A stretch of 64,000 bases of DNA, taken from assembly GCA_947472645.1 (NCBI GenBank), contig CANJBQ010000001.1, forward strand, positions 81,970-145,969, in the 5' to 3' direction. This document shows, piece after piece, positions 17,064 to 25,157 of this stretch. Position 1 is the stretch's first letter. Each line of letters begins with the position of its first letter. Both the position numbers and the translations under genes were made by a program. A model generated the notes under the pieces. It did not search any database, had not been told where the DNA came from, and saw nothing but the letters and a program-made list of their open reading frames with translations. The DNA is from Burkholderiaceae bacterium. Its GTDB lineage: Bacteria > Pseudomonadota > Gammaproteobacteria > Burkholderiales > Burkholderiaceae.

Positions 17064-17816
17064 ATGTCGATAGATCATACCCAACCCTTAGAAGAACAAA
17101 ATAGAGTCCCGCGACGCATCAAATCTTTTGTGATGCGTGCGGGAAGAACCACACTCGGTCAACAACGCGCCATCGATGAACAAGGACCTAAATATTTAAT
17201 TCCCTTTGATCCAAAGCCTTTGGATTGGGGGCAGTCTTTTGATCAGAGTGATTTGAAGAAATTAAAGATTTTAGAAATTGGCTTTGGTATGGGAGAAACA
17301 ACTGCCCATATTGCTAAAGTTCGCCCTCAGGATGACTTTTTGGGGATTGAGGTTCATGAACCTGGCGTTGGGGCCTTGCTCAAGAAAATTGGTGAAGAGC
17401 AGATTGCTAATATTCGGATTATTCGTCATGACGCGGTAGAAGTCATTGAGAAGATGATTCCAGACGGCATATTAGACGGGATACATATTTTTTTTCCAGA
17501 CCCGTGGCACAAAAAAAAGCATAACAAAAGAAGGCTTGTACAAGAGGTGTTTATTCATCAGTTGTGTCAAAAAATGAAGCTAGGTGCATATATGCATCTT
17601 GCAACAGATTGGGAAGAGTATGCCCATCAGATGTTGAGGGTTTTGAGTGCACAGACTCAATTAAAAAACACATCTAGTTCACAAGTAACTTTAGATGATG
17701 CTCAAATGATTGCTGGCTATGCACAAAGACCGAGTTATCGACCAATTACCAAGTTTGAAAATAGAGGATTAAAACTCGGGCATGGGGTTTGGGATCTGGT
17801 ATTTTTGAAAGTTTAG
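17064..17816 (+). CDS. trmB: tRNA (guanine-N7-)-methyltransferase
   Basis: TrmB forms 7-methylguanosine at position 46 in the variable loop of many tRNAs. The 250-residue product has the SAM site LEIGFGMGETTAHIA, the acidic strand GIEVHEPGVG, and the family-defining FPDPWHKKKHNKRRL, which carries the catalytic and RNA-contacting residues. A basic N-terminal extension (RRIKSFVMRAGR) precedes the fold, as is common. Length is normal. The gene follows uppP by 12 bases and is convergent with the Fic gene; about 65 bases without an obvious hairpin separate them. Confidence 0.95.
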   Translation: MSIDHTQPLEEQNRVPRRIKSFVMRAGRTTLGQQRAIDEQGPKYLIPFDPKPLDWGQSFDQSDLKKLKILEIGFGMGETTAHIAKVRPQDDFLGIEVHEPGVGALLKKIGEEQIANIRIIRHDAVEVIEKMIPDGILDGIHIFFPDPWHKKKHNKRRLVQEVFIHQLCQKMKLGAYMHLATDWEEYAHQMLRVLSAQTQLKNTSSSQVTLDDAQMIAGYAQRPSYRPITKFENRGLKLGHGVWDLVFLKV

Positions 17817-17881
17817 CGTCTAAAATTCGTTGAGTTTTAACCCTTAGATGAAGTTAATTGAACACAATATTTTTTGGCCCA

Positions 17882-18529
17882 CTAAACTACTTTGATATTT
17901 GAGCCATCTACATTCATTAATTTATATCGAATGGGAGATTCTTCTAAAGCATTCGTTTTTATTAAATTTAAAATGAGTTTTGGTAAATCTGAGTAATCAA
18001 ACTGTGACGACCATTGAGCCATCAATGCTATCGCTTTTACATAACCCGCTGGATCATTGTTATAGGTTAATTGTTTCGCACAATCAACATACTGAAGATG
18101 AAATAGCGTGGGAATTATGACGCGGCATAGCCCTATGCGTGATAGCTCTGCATTCATCAATAATCTTGATATGCGGCCATTGCCGTCATCAAATGGATGA
18201 ATATCAGACACTAGAAATCCATAAAATATTGCCCGAGCTAGCCCTTCTGGTATTGATAAGGCTAATTCTGAACAAGCTTCAAAAGTTCCCCGCACCATTC
18301 CAGGATCTACAAATTTTGTAGTACCTGCATAGTTCACCTCGCTTTTTAATTGACCTGGATTAACCTCAGGTCTTTGGCGCATTAATTGTTCGTGCCATTG
18401 TTGTAGCGTATTTAAAAACGCATCCCCTGGCGGAGGCGGGGCATTACGTGTCGGTGAATCAAGAGCCAAATGAAACACGCCCAATACATCATGAGAATCT
18501 TTTGGTCTAGAGTGAACAATCTTATCCAT
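17882..18529 (-). CDS. Fic-domain protein, possibly 5'-truncated
   Basis: Fic enzymes usually transfer AMP from ATP to hydroxyl side chains of target proteins and many act as toxins. The complete active-site loop HPFDDGNGRISR is present at residues 111-122 of the 215-residue product, so the catalytic core looks usable. Coding character continues upstream of the ATG: the frame stays open for 20 codons (NQLYAVIIAQRQEIAL) before a stop, without another common start codon. That suggests a longer ancestral protein that has lost its N terminus, although an AGGA ten bases before the ATG at 18529 could start this shorter form. I see no linked FicA-type antitoxin. It is the left member of the toxin-antitoxin pocket. 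Confidence 0.8.
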   Translation of the reverse strand: MDKIVHSRPKDSHDVLGVFHLALDSPTRNAPPPPGDAFLNTLQQWHEQLMRQRPEVNPGQLKSEVNYAGTTKFVDPGMVRGTFEACSELALSIPEGLARAIFYGFLVSDIHPFDDGNGRISRLLMNAELSRIGLCRVIIPTLFHLQYVDCAKQLTYNNDPAGYVKAIALMAQWSSQFDYSDLPKLILNLIKTNALEESPIRYKLMNVDGSNIKVV

Positions 18530-18580
18530 AAGCGCTATTTCCTGACGCTGAGCTATGATTACCGCATATAGCTGATTAAA

Positions 18581-18630
18581 TGTCGTTTTTTAGCTATTAA
18601 AACCGTATTTTTGTCGTTTAATAGCTATTA
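18581..18630. repeat. Direct repeat pair upstream of the Fic gene
   Basis: Two 19-base copies, at 18581-18599 and 18612-18630, agree at 17 positions. Both begin TGTCGTTT and end TAGCTATTA, with a period of 31 bases. They lie just upstream of the Fic gene, on the side where its promoter should be. About three helical turns separate the copies, which would suit a pair of binding sites on one face of the DNA. The same spacing could also arise from a small tandem duplication. Confidence 0.5.
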
Positions 18631-18815
18631 TTTTGCCTAGCTCTTTGAGTGTTAATAACCTTCAGAGGCGCTTAGGTAATTTACTCAATGAAAATGTTGT
18701 GTACATATTCTGTTGTTGCGAGCAACATATTTTAAGATTTGTTAAACAAGTACATACTTTTTGATGCTTTATTTGATGTATAATGATGATTTAATTGATG
18801 TGGTTAGGAATTCAA

Positions 18816-19013
18816 ATGCGAACAACTGTAACGATTGAAGATTCTTTATATGAAAAAGCTTTGGATCTTGCAGATCCAGCTATGGATAAGGCCGACTTGT
18901 TTAGAGAGGCCATTAAGACTTATATACGTGTGCGGGCTTCAAAGCGTTTAATTGCATTAGGGGCTACCATGCCTGAAATGAGTGATATTCCGCGCCGAGA
19001 TGGTTCTATTTGA
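18816..19013 (+). CDS. VapB-type antitoxin (DUF2191)
   Basis: The 65-residue protein begins MRTTVTIEDSLYEKALDLA, the ribbon-helix-helix opening of VapB/DUF2191 antitoxins, followed by a helix (KADLFREAIKTYIRVRASKRL) and a short charged tail that should wrap the toxin. It binds DNA to repress its own operon and blocks the PIN nuclease by contact. I chose the ATG at 18816 because family homology begins there; the open frame starts at 18795. A TATAAT hexamer lies at 18779-18784. Its stop codon overlaps the start of the toxin gene (TGATG), the usual coupling for vapBC pairs. Confidence 0.85.
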   Translation: MRTTVTIEDSLYEKALDLADPAMDKADLFREAIKTYIRVRASKRLIALGATMPEMSDIPRRDGSI

Positions 19014-19393
19014 TGGATTGTGTATTAATAGATACTTCTGTGTGGGTAAATCATTTCCGTGTTCATAATCCGGCATTAATTAACTTGCTTGAAACAGATG
19101 CGGCCCTAATTCACCCAATGGTAATGGCAGAAATTGCGTGTGGAACTCCCCCATTACGATTAACTACATTATCTGATTTGAACGAATTACAAAAGCCACA
19201 ATTAGCAACATTGATAGAGGTTATGGAATTTGTAGAACGAGAGCGTCTCTATGGTCTTGGTTGTGGCATCGTAGATATGATCTTATTAGTATCAACCATC
19301 ATCACTCCAAATTCAAAACTATGGACTCTCGACAAAAGGCTTTTATCGATGTCAGAAAAATTTGGTGTTTTATTTTCTCCAAATTTACATTGA
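19013..19393 (+). CDS. VapC-type PIN-domain ribonuclease toxin
   Basis: The 126-residue toxin is a PIN-domain, magnesium-dependent endoribonuclease; VapC enzymes cleave initiator tRNA, other tRNAs or rRNA. The acidic active-site residues are all present: D7 in LIDTSVWVNHF, E40 in MAEIACG, D88 in GIVDMILL and D107 in LWTLDKRL. Nothing suggests inactivation. The ATG shares a base with the stop of the antitoxin gene. The pair is therefore an intact type II toxin-antitoxin module within a region where neighbouring modules are damaged. Confidence 0.9.
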   Translation: MDCVLIDTSVWVNHFRVHNPALINLLETDAALIHPMVMAEIACGTPPLRLTTLSDLNELQKPQLATLIEVMEFVERERLYGLGCGIVDMILLVSTIITPNSKLWTLDKRLLSMSEKFGVLFSPNLH

Positions 19394-19606
19394 GCTTGTA
19401 GACAGCGGCAGAATGGGAATGCCTAAATAATGTAATGATATTCACTAGTGTATTGTGTTCACAAAATTATTTTTAAAGAGGCATACTCTGTTACTGGAGG
19501 ACGAAGTTGGTAGTTGAATTTACAAATAGAGCATTAATCCTTGATGTTGCTTTACTTGTTGGTAAGAGAGATATGATTAAACAGATTTTTAGGTCGGAGA
19601 ACCTTT

Positions 19607-19897
19607 ATGAAGCCTTCCCAGGCCCTTCAAGCACATCGAGCAGCCATCCGTAACGTTGTTGAGAGTCATCGAGCGAGTAATGCGCGTTTCTTTGGTTCAG
19701 TTCTTCATGGGGATGACCATGAGGGTAGTGATTTGGATATATTAATTGATCCGACATCAAATACGACCCTTTTTGACTTGGCGGCGATTCAAGTCGAACT
19801 AGAGAAGCTTTTAGGCGTTTCAGTGGATGTGCTCACCCCAAAATCTTTACCGGATAAATTTCGTGGCCTAGTTCTCGCCGAGGCATTACCTGTATGA
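19607..19897 (+). CDS. MNT-type minimal nucleotidyltransferase (MntA-like antitoxin)
   Basis: The 96-residue protein has the complete nucleotidyltransferase motif G30-S31-x10-D42-x-D44 and a second short hydrophobic half typical of MNT proteins. In HepT/MntA modules this enzyme silences a HEPN ribonuclease by adding AMP to a tyrosine near its active site. The stop codon overlaps an ATG in the ATGA form used to couple mntA to hepT, but the downstream HEPN frame ends after a few residues (19894-19980). This therefore appears to be an antitoxin left without its toxin. A GGAG lies seven bases upstream of the ATG. Confidence 0.8.
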   Translation: MKPSQALQAHRAAIRNVVESHRASNARFFGSVLHGDDHEGSDLDILIDPTSNTTLFDLAAIQVELEKLLGVSVDVLTPKSLPDKFRGLVLAEALPV

Positions 19898-19980
19898 ACA
19901 AAGCTTTGCGAGTTCCGGATTATCTTGCCCAGAAATCCGATTTAAATTACTCTCCAAGCCTTCTTGATTTTTTGGATTAA
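19894..19980 (+). pseudogene. HEPN-domain toxin (HepT) stub, truncated
   Basis: From the ATG at 19894, which overlaps the mntA stop, the frame reads MNKALRVPDYLAQ. This matches the first 13 or so residues typical of HEPN/DUF86 toxins (M-x-[KR]-x-x-R-[VL]-P-[DE]-Y-L). It then runs into sequence that is the antisense of the hipA 3' end and stops at 19978-19980. The active-site R-x4-6-H motif, which lies far downstream in real HepT, is absent. A deletion or recombination joint at about 19932-19941 explains the structure. The match is short, so the identity rests largely on context. Confidence 0.55.
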
Positions 19981-21120
19981 ATCAGAGTTCATTCTGCTAG
20001 CATGAAGATGTAGAACTGTCCTCTTGGCATCTTCTATTTTCTCTAAAATTTGTTGAGCATTGCTCACCATACAAAAACTTTCACCAAATTTAATTAAATC
20101 TGTATCTGTCGGGTAGCTCTTACTCTTATTAAGATTCAGAGCTAAGGTGTTATCTACTTTGGTATATCCTGTTTTTGGGTTGGTAGTCGTATAGATTGAA
20201 GTAGTGACAACATCATAGAGCGGTGAAAGTTCAATATTGCCACCCGGCACGTCGTACATCAATGAAAAGTTTTTTAAATGAGCGTCACCGTTTTGCAATA
20301 AGACAGAGAGTGCAAAATATTCAAAAAATCTTTTTTTACTTTCTACGGCATTATCTTTGCAAAACAGCTCTATGATTTTGGCAATATTTTCATAGCTTCC
20401 TTGGTATTTCTCATTGGGGCCTTTACCCATTAAAACCATGCAATCTTCAAGACCTAATTTCTCACCACTCTCTTTACGATCAAAGCGACTCATGATAAAT
20501 AGCCCCCCATCATCTGAAAGCCAAAATTCGGGGACTCTTATTCCAGAGATACGAGCAACTTCCATGCATAAAAATTCATTTTGTGCCAAATATGGGTAGT
20601 CCTCTCCAGAAGATTTGACGATATATTCAGTTGTTGGAATTGTTCGTTTATCGGTCACTGGCACAATGACCTTAGGCTGAAAGCCAGAAATGCCGGAACT
20701 AAAGTAAGTGTCTACTAAAAACTCAAAAAGTTCTTCAGATGTTGTTGATTTGATTATTTCGTCAACACTTACTTGTGATTTTGGGGAGCTAGATGGTTCT
20801 TCATTTGCGTCAGAATAGGTTAATCGACCAATCTGATTATTGCCTGTTAATTTCAAGAGCATCATATCGTCTAAATAAAGTGATTTAGAAAACCGATTTT
20901 GAATGTACTCGAGAAGATAGCCTTCAGGTCTATTCATCTGAAATACGGAAAACAAGTTACCGCTTGAATAACTTTCTGCTCTCGTTGGTAAAGCAAGGGA
21001 AACTTCTTGATCACGTATTTTTGAGATGTAATTGAAAGCGTACCTAGCTTCTTTATGTAAGGAGCCGGAAAGTCCTTGTGGTGTATGAACTTGAAGTTCT
21101 TTGATTCGATTATTGGTCAT
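19942..21120 (-). CDS. hipA: HipA-family serine/threonine kinase toxin
   Basis: The 392-residue product is a HipA-type kinase; relatives phosphorylate glutamyl- or other aminoacyl-tRNA synthetases and induce dormancy. Visible elements are the glycine-rich loop SGISGFQPKV (place of the autophosphorylated serine in E. coli HipA), the ATP-contacting lysine in IVKSSGED, the catalytic loop LQNGDAHLKNFSL with D and N, and the metal-binding aspartate in LSPLYDVV. The frame is open to 21165, but the ATG at 21120 overlaps the hipB stop by only 11 bases and fits coupled translation. The 3' end overlaps the truncated HEPN frame on the other strand. The gene looks intact. Confidence 0.88.
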   Translation of the reverse strand: MTNNRIKELQVHTPQGLSGSLHKEARYAFNYISKIRDQEVSLALPTRAESYSSGNLFSVFQMNRPEGYLLEYIQNRFSKSLYLDDMMLLKLTGNNQIGRLTYSDANEEPSSSPKSQVSVDEIIKSTTSEELFEFLVDTYFSSGISGFQPKVIVPVTDKRTIPTTEYIVKSSGEDYPYLAQNEFLCMEVARISGIRVPEFWLSDDGGLFIMSRFDRKESGEKLGLEDCMVLMGKGPNEKYQGSYENIAKIIELFCKDNAVESKKRFFEYFALSVLLQNGDAHLKNFSLMYDVPGGNIELSPLYDVVTTSIYTTTNPKTGYTKVDNTLALNLNKSKSYPTDTDLIKFGESFCMVSNAQQILEKIEDAKRTVLHLHASRMNSDLIQKIKKAWRVI

Positions 21121-21373
21121 TAAACAACTCCTGGAGCTGGTCATAATCGATTCTACGATCGACAATCTTGATACCCTTTCCTAATGCTGAAATGGCTTGT
21201 ATGAAGGTAGAGACCTGAACGTTTGCACCCGCTTCCATTTGAATAATAGTTTCGCGTCGAAGTCCGGATTTTTCAGCCACTTGGGCTTGTGTCAGGCCCA
21301 AAGCTTTACGTTCGGATTTAAAGCTTTGGCCCAAATCAGCGAGATTGAGTATAAAGTTATTCATAAGTAACAT
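21110..21373 (-). CDS. hipB: HipB-type XRE antitoxin/repressor
   Basis: The 87-residue protein has an XRE helix-turn-helix: GLTQAQVAEKSGLRRETIIQMEAG spans helices 2 to 4 (read here as separate parts of one domain at about residues 25-50). HipB binds and inhibits HipA and represses the operon. It lies directly upstream of hipA with an 11-base overlap. A TATAAT sequence sits so close to the first ATG (reverse strand, 21377-21372) that, if it is the -10 box, the message would begin near the ATG at 21364 and be leaderless. An inverted repeat at 21392-21417 falls where the -35 region would be. Confidence 0.85.
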   Translation of the reverse strand: MLLMNNFILNLADLGQSFKSERKALGLTQAQVAEKSGLRRETIIQMEAGANVQVSTFIQAISALGKGIKIVDRRIDYDQLQELFNDQ

Positions 21374-21391
21374 TATACCTTATAAAATGAG

Positions 21392-21417
21392 TAAAAGTTG
21401 GTTTTAATTAACTTTTA
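21392..21417. promoter_or_regulatory. Inverted repeat upstream of hipBA, probable operator
   Basis: TAAAAGTT (21392-21399) and AACTTTTA (21410-21417) form a perfect eight-base inverted repeat with a ten-base spacer, about 20 bases upstream of hipB. Similar AAAAGTTA half-sites recur at 21534-21541 and within the hairpin at 21560-21593. HipB repressors bind palindromes at their own promoter, so this is a reasonable operator candidate. No binding has been shown. Confidence 0.45.
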
Positions 21418-21553
21418 GTGAGGAGTGATGTATCTATTTTGCAAACGGTATAAGTGCAAATACGTTTTAAAAGACCAGTTGGTTCAAGAGGCGCTAATTT
21501 AACAAAGCGATTTGGAATAAATAAAAAGTTATTTATAGCAAACATTTCAATAT

Positions 21554-21593
21554 AAAAAAGCCGTAAGAGTTATCTTTTAGTAACTTTTACGGC
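21554..21593 (-). terminator. Rho-independent terminator of gabD
   Basis: On the minus strand a 13-base stem (21593-21581 with 21572-21560, one mismatch) and an eight-base loop are followed by six T residues (21559-21554). It lies 45 bases after the gabD stop, which is the expected position and strand. The strength of the stem and the T run make this a convincing terminator. Confidence 0.85.
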
Positions 21594-21637
21594 AATACAA
21601 ACTTCAATTTTTAAAGCAATAGAGGTACAACTTTGGG

Positions 21638-23134
21638 TTAAAGACCTATACAGAGATATTTCATTTCCATATATTCGTCCATACCCCACACGCTTCCTTC
21701 ACGCCCAAGTCCGGATTGCTTAACGCCACCGAAAGGAGCTACCTCGTTGGAGAATAGGCCTGTATTAATACCAACCATTCCGTATTCCAACTGTTCAGCA
21801 ACACGCCAAATACGTCCAATATCTCTACTGTAAAAATATGAGGCTAAACCAAATTCTGTATTGTTAGCTGCCGCGATCACATCAGCCTCATCTTTAAATG
21901 GAACGACAGCGGAAACAGGACCAAATGTTTCTTCAGTCATGATTTGCATCTCGCTCGTTACATTGGACAACACCGTTGGCTCAAAAAAGAGGCCGCCTAA
22001 AGCATGCTTTTTACCACCAGTTTTTACTTTGGCACCTTTTGCAACAGCGTCTGCAATATGACGTTCAACTTTTAAAATGGCTTGCTCATCAATCAGTGGC
22101 CCTTGGTTAATGCCAGCATCTAATCCGTTACCAACAGGCAACTCTGCAGAAGCCTTTGCTAACTTTTCAACAAAGGCGTCATGTAAACTCTCATGCACAT
22201 AAAAACGGTTGGTACAAACGCAGGTTTGACCAGCGTTACGATATTTTGAGGCAACTGCACCAGCAACTGCCGCGTCTAAATCAGCATCTTCAAAAACGAT
22301 AAAGGGAGCGTGGCCTCCGAGTTCTAAGGCGACTTTTTTCACGGTAGGAGCGCATTGCTCCATCAAAATACGTCCCACAGGTGTTGAGCCTGTGAAAGAT
22401 AAATGAGATACAGACTTTGACGCACATAAGGTTTTACCGATAGTGATCGAACGGTCGGCATCAGCCGTAATAATATTAATCACACCATCTGGCATTCCTG
22501 CCTCTTTAGCAAGAACCGCTAAAGCGAGTGCAGACAAAGGGGTTTGTTCAGCGGGCTTAATCACAATCGTGCAACCAGCAGCAATTGCTGGTGCCACTTT
22601 ACGAGTAATCATTGCGGTTGGGAAATTCCAAGGAGTAATGGCCACGCATACACCAATTGGTTGCTTCAGGACCACTAGTCTCTTATCTGACCAAGTTGTT
22701 GCTGGGACTGTTCCAGAAACACGTTTTGCTTCTTCAGCAAACCATTCGATAAACGAATTTCCGTAAATGATTTCGCCTTTAGCCTCGGCTAATGGCTTAC
22801 CTTGTTCAATCGTCATGAGCATCGCGAGATCATCCGCATTAGCGGCAATCAAGTTAAACCATTTGCGCATAATGGCAGAACGCTCTTTAGTGAGTTTATT
22901 TTTCCAAGAACTAAAGGCAACTTTAGCCGCATCAATGGCCGCTAAGGCATCCGTAGTATCCATGTTAGAGACCTTGGCAATAATTTCGCCAGTCGCTGGG
23001 TTATTTACAGAGAAAGTTTCACCTTTTGCAGAAGTGCGCCAAGTACCATTAATAAAACTTTGCTCTTGGAAAAGAGCGGGGTTCTTTAATAGTGATGGAA
23101 TGGATGGGGAAGCGATGCGTTCTGGTGCGTTCAT
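21638..23134 (-). CDS. gabD: NAD(P)-dependent succinate-semialdehyde dehydrogenase
   Basis: The 498-residue enzyme belongs to the aldehyde dehydrogenase superfamily and most resembles GabD, which oxidises succinate semialdehyde to succinate in 4-aminobutyrate breakdown. Key residues are present: N170 in ITPWNFP, the general base E271 in LELGGHAPF, and the nucleophile C305 in NAGQTCVCTNR, followed by the cofactor loop ETFGPVSAV. Length is standard. The GG-rich sequence CCGGAGATTAGG lies just before the ATG. It is transcribed alone, ending at a strong terminator. A gabT aminotransferase is not in the window, so other semialdehydes are possible substrates. Confidence 0.88.
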   Translation of the reverse strand: MNAPERIASPSIPSLLKNPALFQEQSFINGTWRTSAKGETFSVNNPATGEIIAKVSNMDTTDALAAIDAAKVAFSSWKNKLTKERSAIMRKWFNLIAANADDLAMLMTIEQGKPLAEAKGEIIYGNSFIEWFAEEAKRVSGTVPATTWSDKRLVVLKQPIGVCVAITPWNFPTAMITRKVAPAIAAGCTIVIKPAEQTPLSALALAVLAKEAGMPDGVINIITADADRSITIGKTLCASKSVSHLSFTGSTPVGRILMEQCAPTVKKVALELGGHAPFIVFEDADLDAAVAGAVASKYRNAGQTCVCTNRFYVHESLHDAFVEKLAKASAELPVGNGLDAGINQGPLIDEQAILKVERHIADAVAKGAKVKTGGKKHALGGLFFEPTVLSNVTSEMQIMTEETFGPVSAVVPFKDEADVIAAANNTEFGLASYFYSRDIGRIWRVAEQLEYGMVGINTGLFSNEVAPFGGVKQSGLGREGSVWGMDEYMEMKYLCIGL

Positions 23135-23496
23135 AACCTAATCTCCGGTAAAAATAGTCTTTATTGAGGACTTTAATTCATTTAATAGAACACATAATTT
23201 AACATGCCAAAGTCTGATTTGTCATGAGCGTAACGGTGTATTGCGTGGATTGCATAAAACTCCATAGAACTTTCCGATAAAAACGGTTTCATAGTATAAA
23301 AAATAGACCCTATTTTAGTAAAAATAGGTATTTTTTCAGATAATAAAATTAGTGCTTACTAACATAATTAATGGTTGAATTTAATAGGATTTAACCTTGG
23401 GATGTGTTGACTTAGTAGAAATACCAAGAAAATCATAACTTAAAAATCTAATTAAGTATTTTAATATACTTGACTAGGTATAAAGACTTCCCTAAG
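23135..23496. other. Intergenic region between gabD and the lytic transglycosylase, with a hairpin
   Basis: This divergent spacer should hold both promoters. The only structure I see is an AT-rich hairpin at 23298-23336. AAAAAATA (23298-23305) pairs with TATTTTTT (23329-23336), and CCTATTTT (23309-23316) with AAAATAGG (23321-23328), giving an interrupted stem with a four-base loop. It could act as a weak two-way terminator or a regulatory site. No small gene with a convincing ribosome-binding site was found here. Confidence 0.4.
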
Positions 23497-24600
23497 ATGA
23501 CGGCTGATGAACAAAGAAGCAGGTATGTATTGATGAATAGAAAGTTGATTAACTTATATGCAAGAGCTCAGTTGAAGTTGCAAGTTGTATTGAGTCTCGT
23601 CCGTCATAAGCTAAATACTTACGCGCAGAAATCAGACTACAAGGTTTACCGCGCTCCCCCTAATAGGGGCTTTAAAACCACTCTCATTAAGGTCGGTAAT
23701 TCAGTCGCCATCATCGGTGTCTTTATTGGCGTCGCCGTTATGATTAACGAGCCACTCCGAACTGAATTAGCAAAATCGGTCTCCTTGATAGGCTTAGAGG
23801 TGTCTAGCGTTAGCAGTCACCAGGACATGGAAAGAGAGCCTACTCCAAGTTTGAAAAAAGTCCTTTTTGGTATTGGACGATCGACTTCCTCAAATTCAGG
23901 AGAGTTATTAAGTCCTGAAGTCTTAAATTTGCCGGTTCCGTCGATAGAGCCTTTAGCGAAGCAAATTCCTGGAAAAATTGATCCCGAGGCGCAAGACGCA
24001 CGCCTAATGGCCAGCTTGCCTGATCAACAAAAGGTAGCTAACTTTATGGCCAACAAATATCGCTTAGATCCAAATGCAATCAATCAGTATGTTTCGCATG
24101 CGATCGTGGTTGCTAAAGAGGTGGATCTTGACCCTGTTCTTTTAGTGGCGGTGATGTCGATTGAGTCCAACTTTAATCCGAATATTCAAAGTAATATGGG
24201 AGCCCAAGGTTTGATGCAGGTATTAACAAGGGTTCACGCTGATAAGTTTGTTCCTTATGGAGGAACTGCGGCAGCATTTAAACCAGAGGCCAATATTCGC
24301 GTTGGAGCATATATTTTAAAGTACTTTATTGCCCAAGCAGGTTCACTGCAAGGTGGTTTACGTTATTACGTTGGTGGTGCTGCTTTTGGTGACGGCGGAT
24401 ATGCTGGCAAGGTCATGCGTGAGCGCGAACAATTAATCGCCTTGCTCAAGAATGTTGACATCACAAATGTGCCTTTGGAAGTTTCTTTAGCGCTGATCAA
24501 TAAAGTATTACCTGTAACTGTGAAACAAGACAAAGTCGCGGTAGAGGATTTAACTGTTCAGCCGGTAAAGATTTTAGAAGTTAAAGAGCAAGACTCTTAA
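23497..24600 (+). CDS. Membrane-anchored lytic transglycosylase (SLT domain)
   Basis: Lytic transglycosylases cleave the MurNAc-GlcNAc bond in peptidoglycan, forming 1,6-anhydro-MurNAc ends. The C-terminal domain has the goose-lysozyme-like SLT pattern. The catalytic glutamate lies in VMSIESNFNP, followed by GAQGLMQVL (normally G-x-x-G-L-M-Q-[LV]), RVGAYILKYF and a YYVGG segment in place of Y-N-x-G. A single hydrophobic stretch (AIIGVFIGVAVMI), about 70 residues from the N terminus, would anchor it in the inner membrane with the enzyme in the periplasm. The start is unclear: TTG at 23470 and ATGs at 23497 and 23533 are in frame, none with a strong ribosome-binding site. A strong terminator follows. 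Confidence 0.8.
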   Translation: MTADEQRSRYVLMNRKLINLYARAQLKLQVVLSLVRHKLNTYAQKSDYKVYRAPPNRGFKTTLIKVGNSVAIIGVFIGVAVMINEPLRTELAKSVSLIGLEVSSVSSHQDMEREPTPSLKKVLFGIGRSTSSNSGELLSPEVLNLPVPSIEPLAKQIPGKIDPEAQDARLMASLPDQQKVANFMANKYRLDPNAINQYVSHAIVVAKEVDLDPVLLVAVMSIESNFNPNIQSNMGAQGLMQVLTRVHADKFVPYGGTAAAFKPEANIRVGAYILKYFIAQAGSLQGGLRYYVGGAAFGDGGYAGKVMREREQLIALLKNVDITNVPLEVSLALINKVLPVTVKQDKVAVEDLTVQPVKILEVKEQDS

Positions 24601-24620
24601 TCTAACAGCGGTCTTAGAAG

Positions 24621-24650
24621 AGTCCTTCTAGTCATAGAAGGACTTTTTAT
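24621..24650 (+). terminator. Rho-independent terminator after the lytic transglycosylase gene
   Basis: A perfect ten-base stem, AGTCCTTCTA (24621-24630) with TAGAAGGACT (24635-24644), has a GTCA loop and continues into TTTT. It lies 20 bases after the stop codon of the transglycosylase gene and directly before the convergent nusB stop, so it may also slow transcription arriving from the nusB side. Confidence 0.88.
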
Positions 24651-25157
24651 TTATAGATTTGCTTCAATCTCAGCAGATCTAAAGCGATGAGCGATTTGAT
24701 CAAGTACGCCATTGACATACTTATGTCCATCAGTACCACCAAAGGTCTTCGTAAGCTCAACAGCTTCGTTGATAGCAACCTTGTAGGGGGTAGCCAGATC
24801 AAATTTCAGCTCATATGCTCCAATCATCAGACAACCAAGTTCGATTGGGGAAAGCTCTTCGATAGGGCGGTCTAGGTGTTGCGCAATTTCACCTTGGAGT
24901 GTGTCGCTATGATGACTTACACCCTGAAAGATTGATTCAAATAACACGAGTTGCGCTTTGACAAAAGCGGGGTCTTCAGCCAGTTGTTTTGCAATTGAAG
25001 CAGCGCTAGGTAATCCACCCGACTTACTAATCATTAACCATTGATAGATACCTTGAAGGGCATACTCCCTTGCCCGACGACGCGGTGTTAAGGACCTTTT
25101 AATCTGTGTTGAAGAGACTAATTTATGTTGCTCTGTCAGGTACGGGCTAGGAGGCAT
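24651..25157 (-). CDS. nusB: Transcription antitermination factor NusB
   Basis: NusB binds boxA RNA with NusE (S10) and is part of the rRNA antitermination complex. The 168-residue product shows the all-helical NusB fold, opening at [16 protein letters not shown] (the A-R-x-x-A-x-Q-x-x-Y-x-W pattern). The C-terminal half reads [23 protein letters not shown] and then [16 protein letters not shown]. The open frame runs to 25259, but the ATG at 25157 gives the normal length and overlaps the ribH stop by 11 bases, so I use it. It is the last gene of the riboflavin group, a common bacterial arrangement (ribH-nusB). Confidence 0.93.
   Translation of the reverse strand: MPPSPYLTEQHKLVSSTQIKRSLTPRRRAREYALQGIYQWLMISKSGGLPSAASIAKQLAEDPAFVKAQLVLFESIFQGVSHHSDTLQGEIAQHLDRPIEELSPIELGCLMIGAYELKFDLATPYKVAINEAVELTKTFGGTDGHKYVNGVLDQIAHRFRSAEIEANL

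Noticed and set aside
19440..19606. Short TTG-started frame between vapC and the MNT gene
   Set aside because: About 50 codons with no recognisable motif, and its end overlaps the MNT gene in another frame; no support for a gene.
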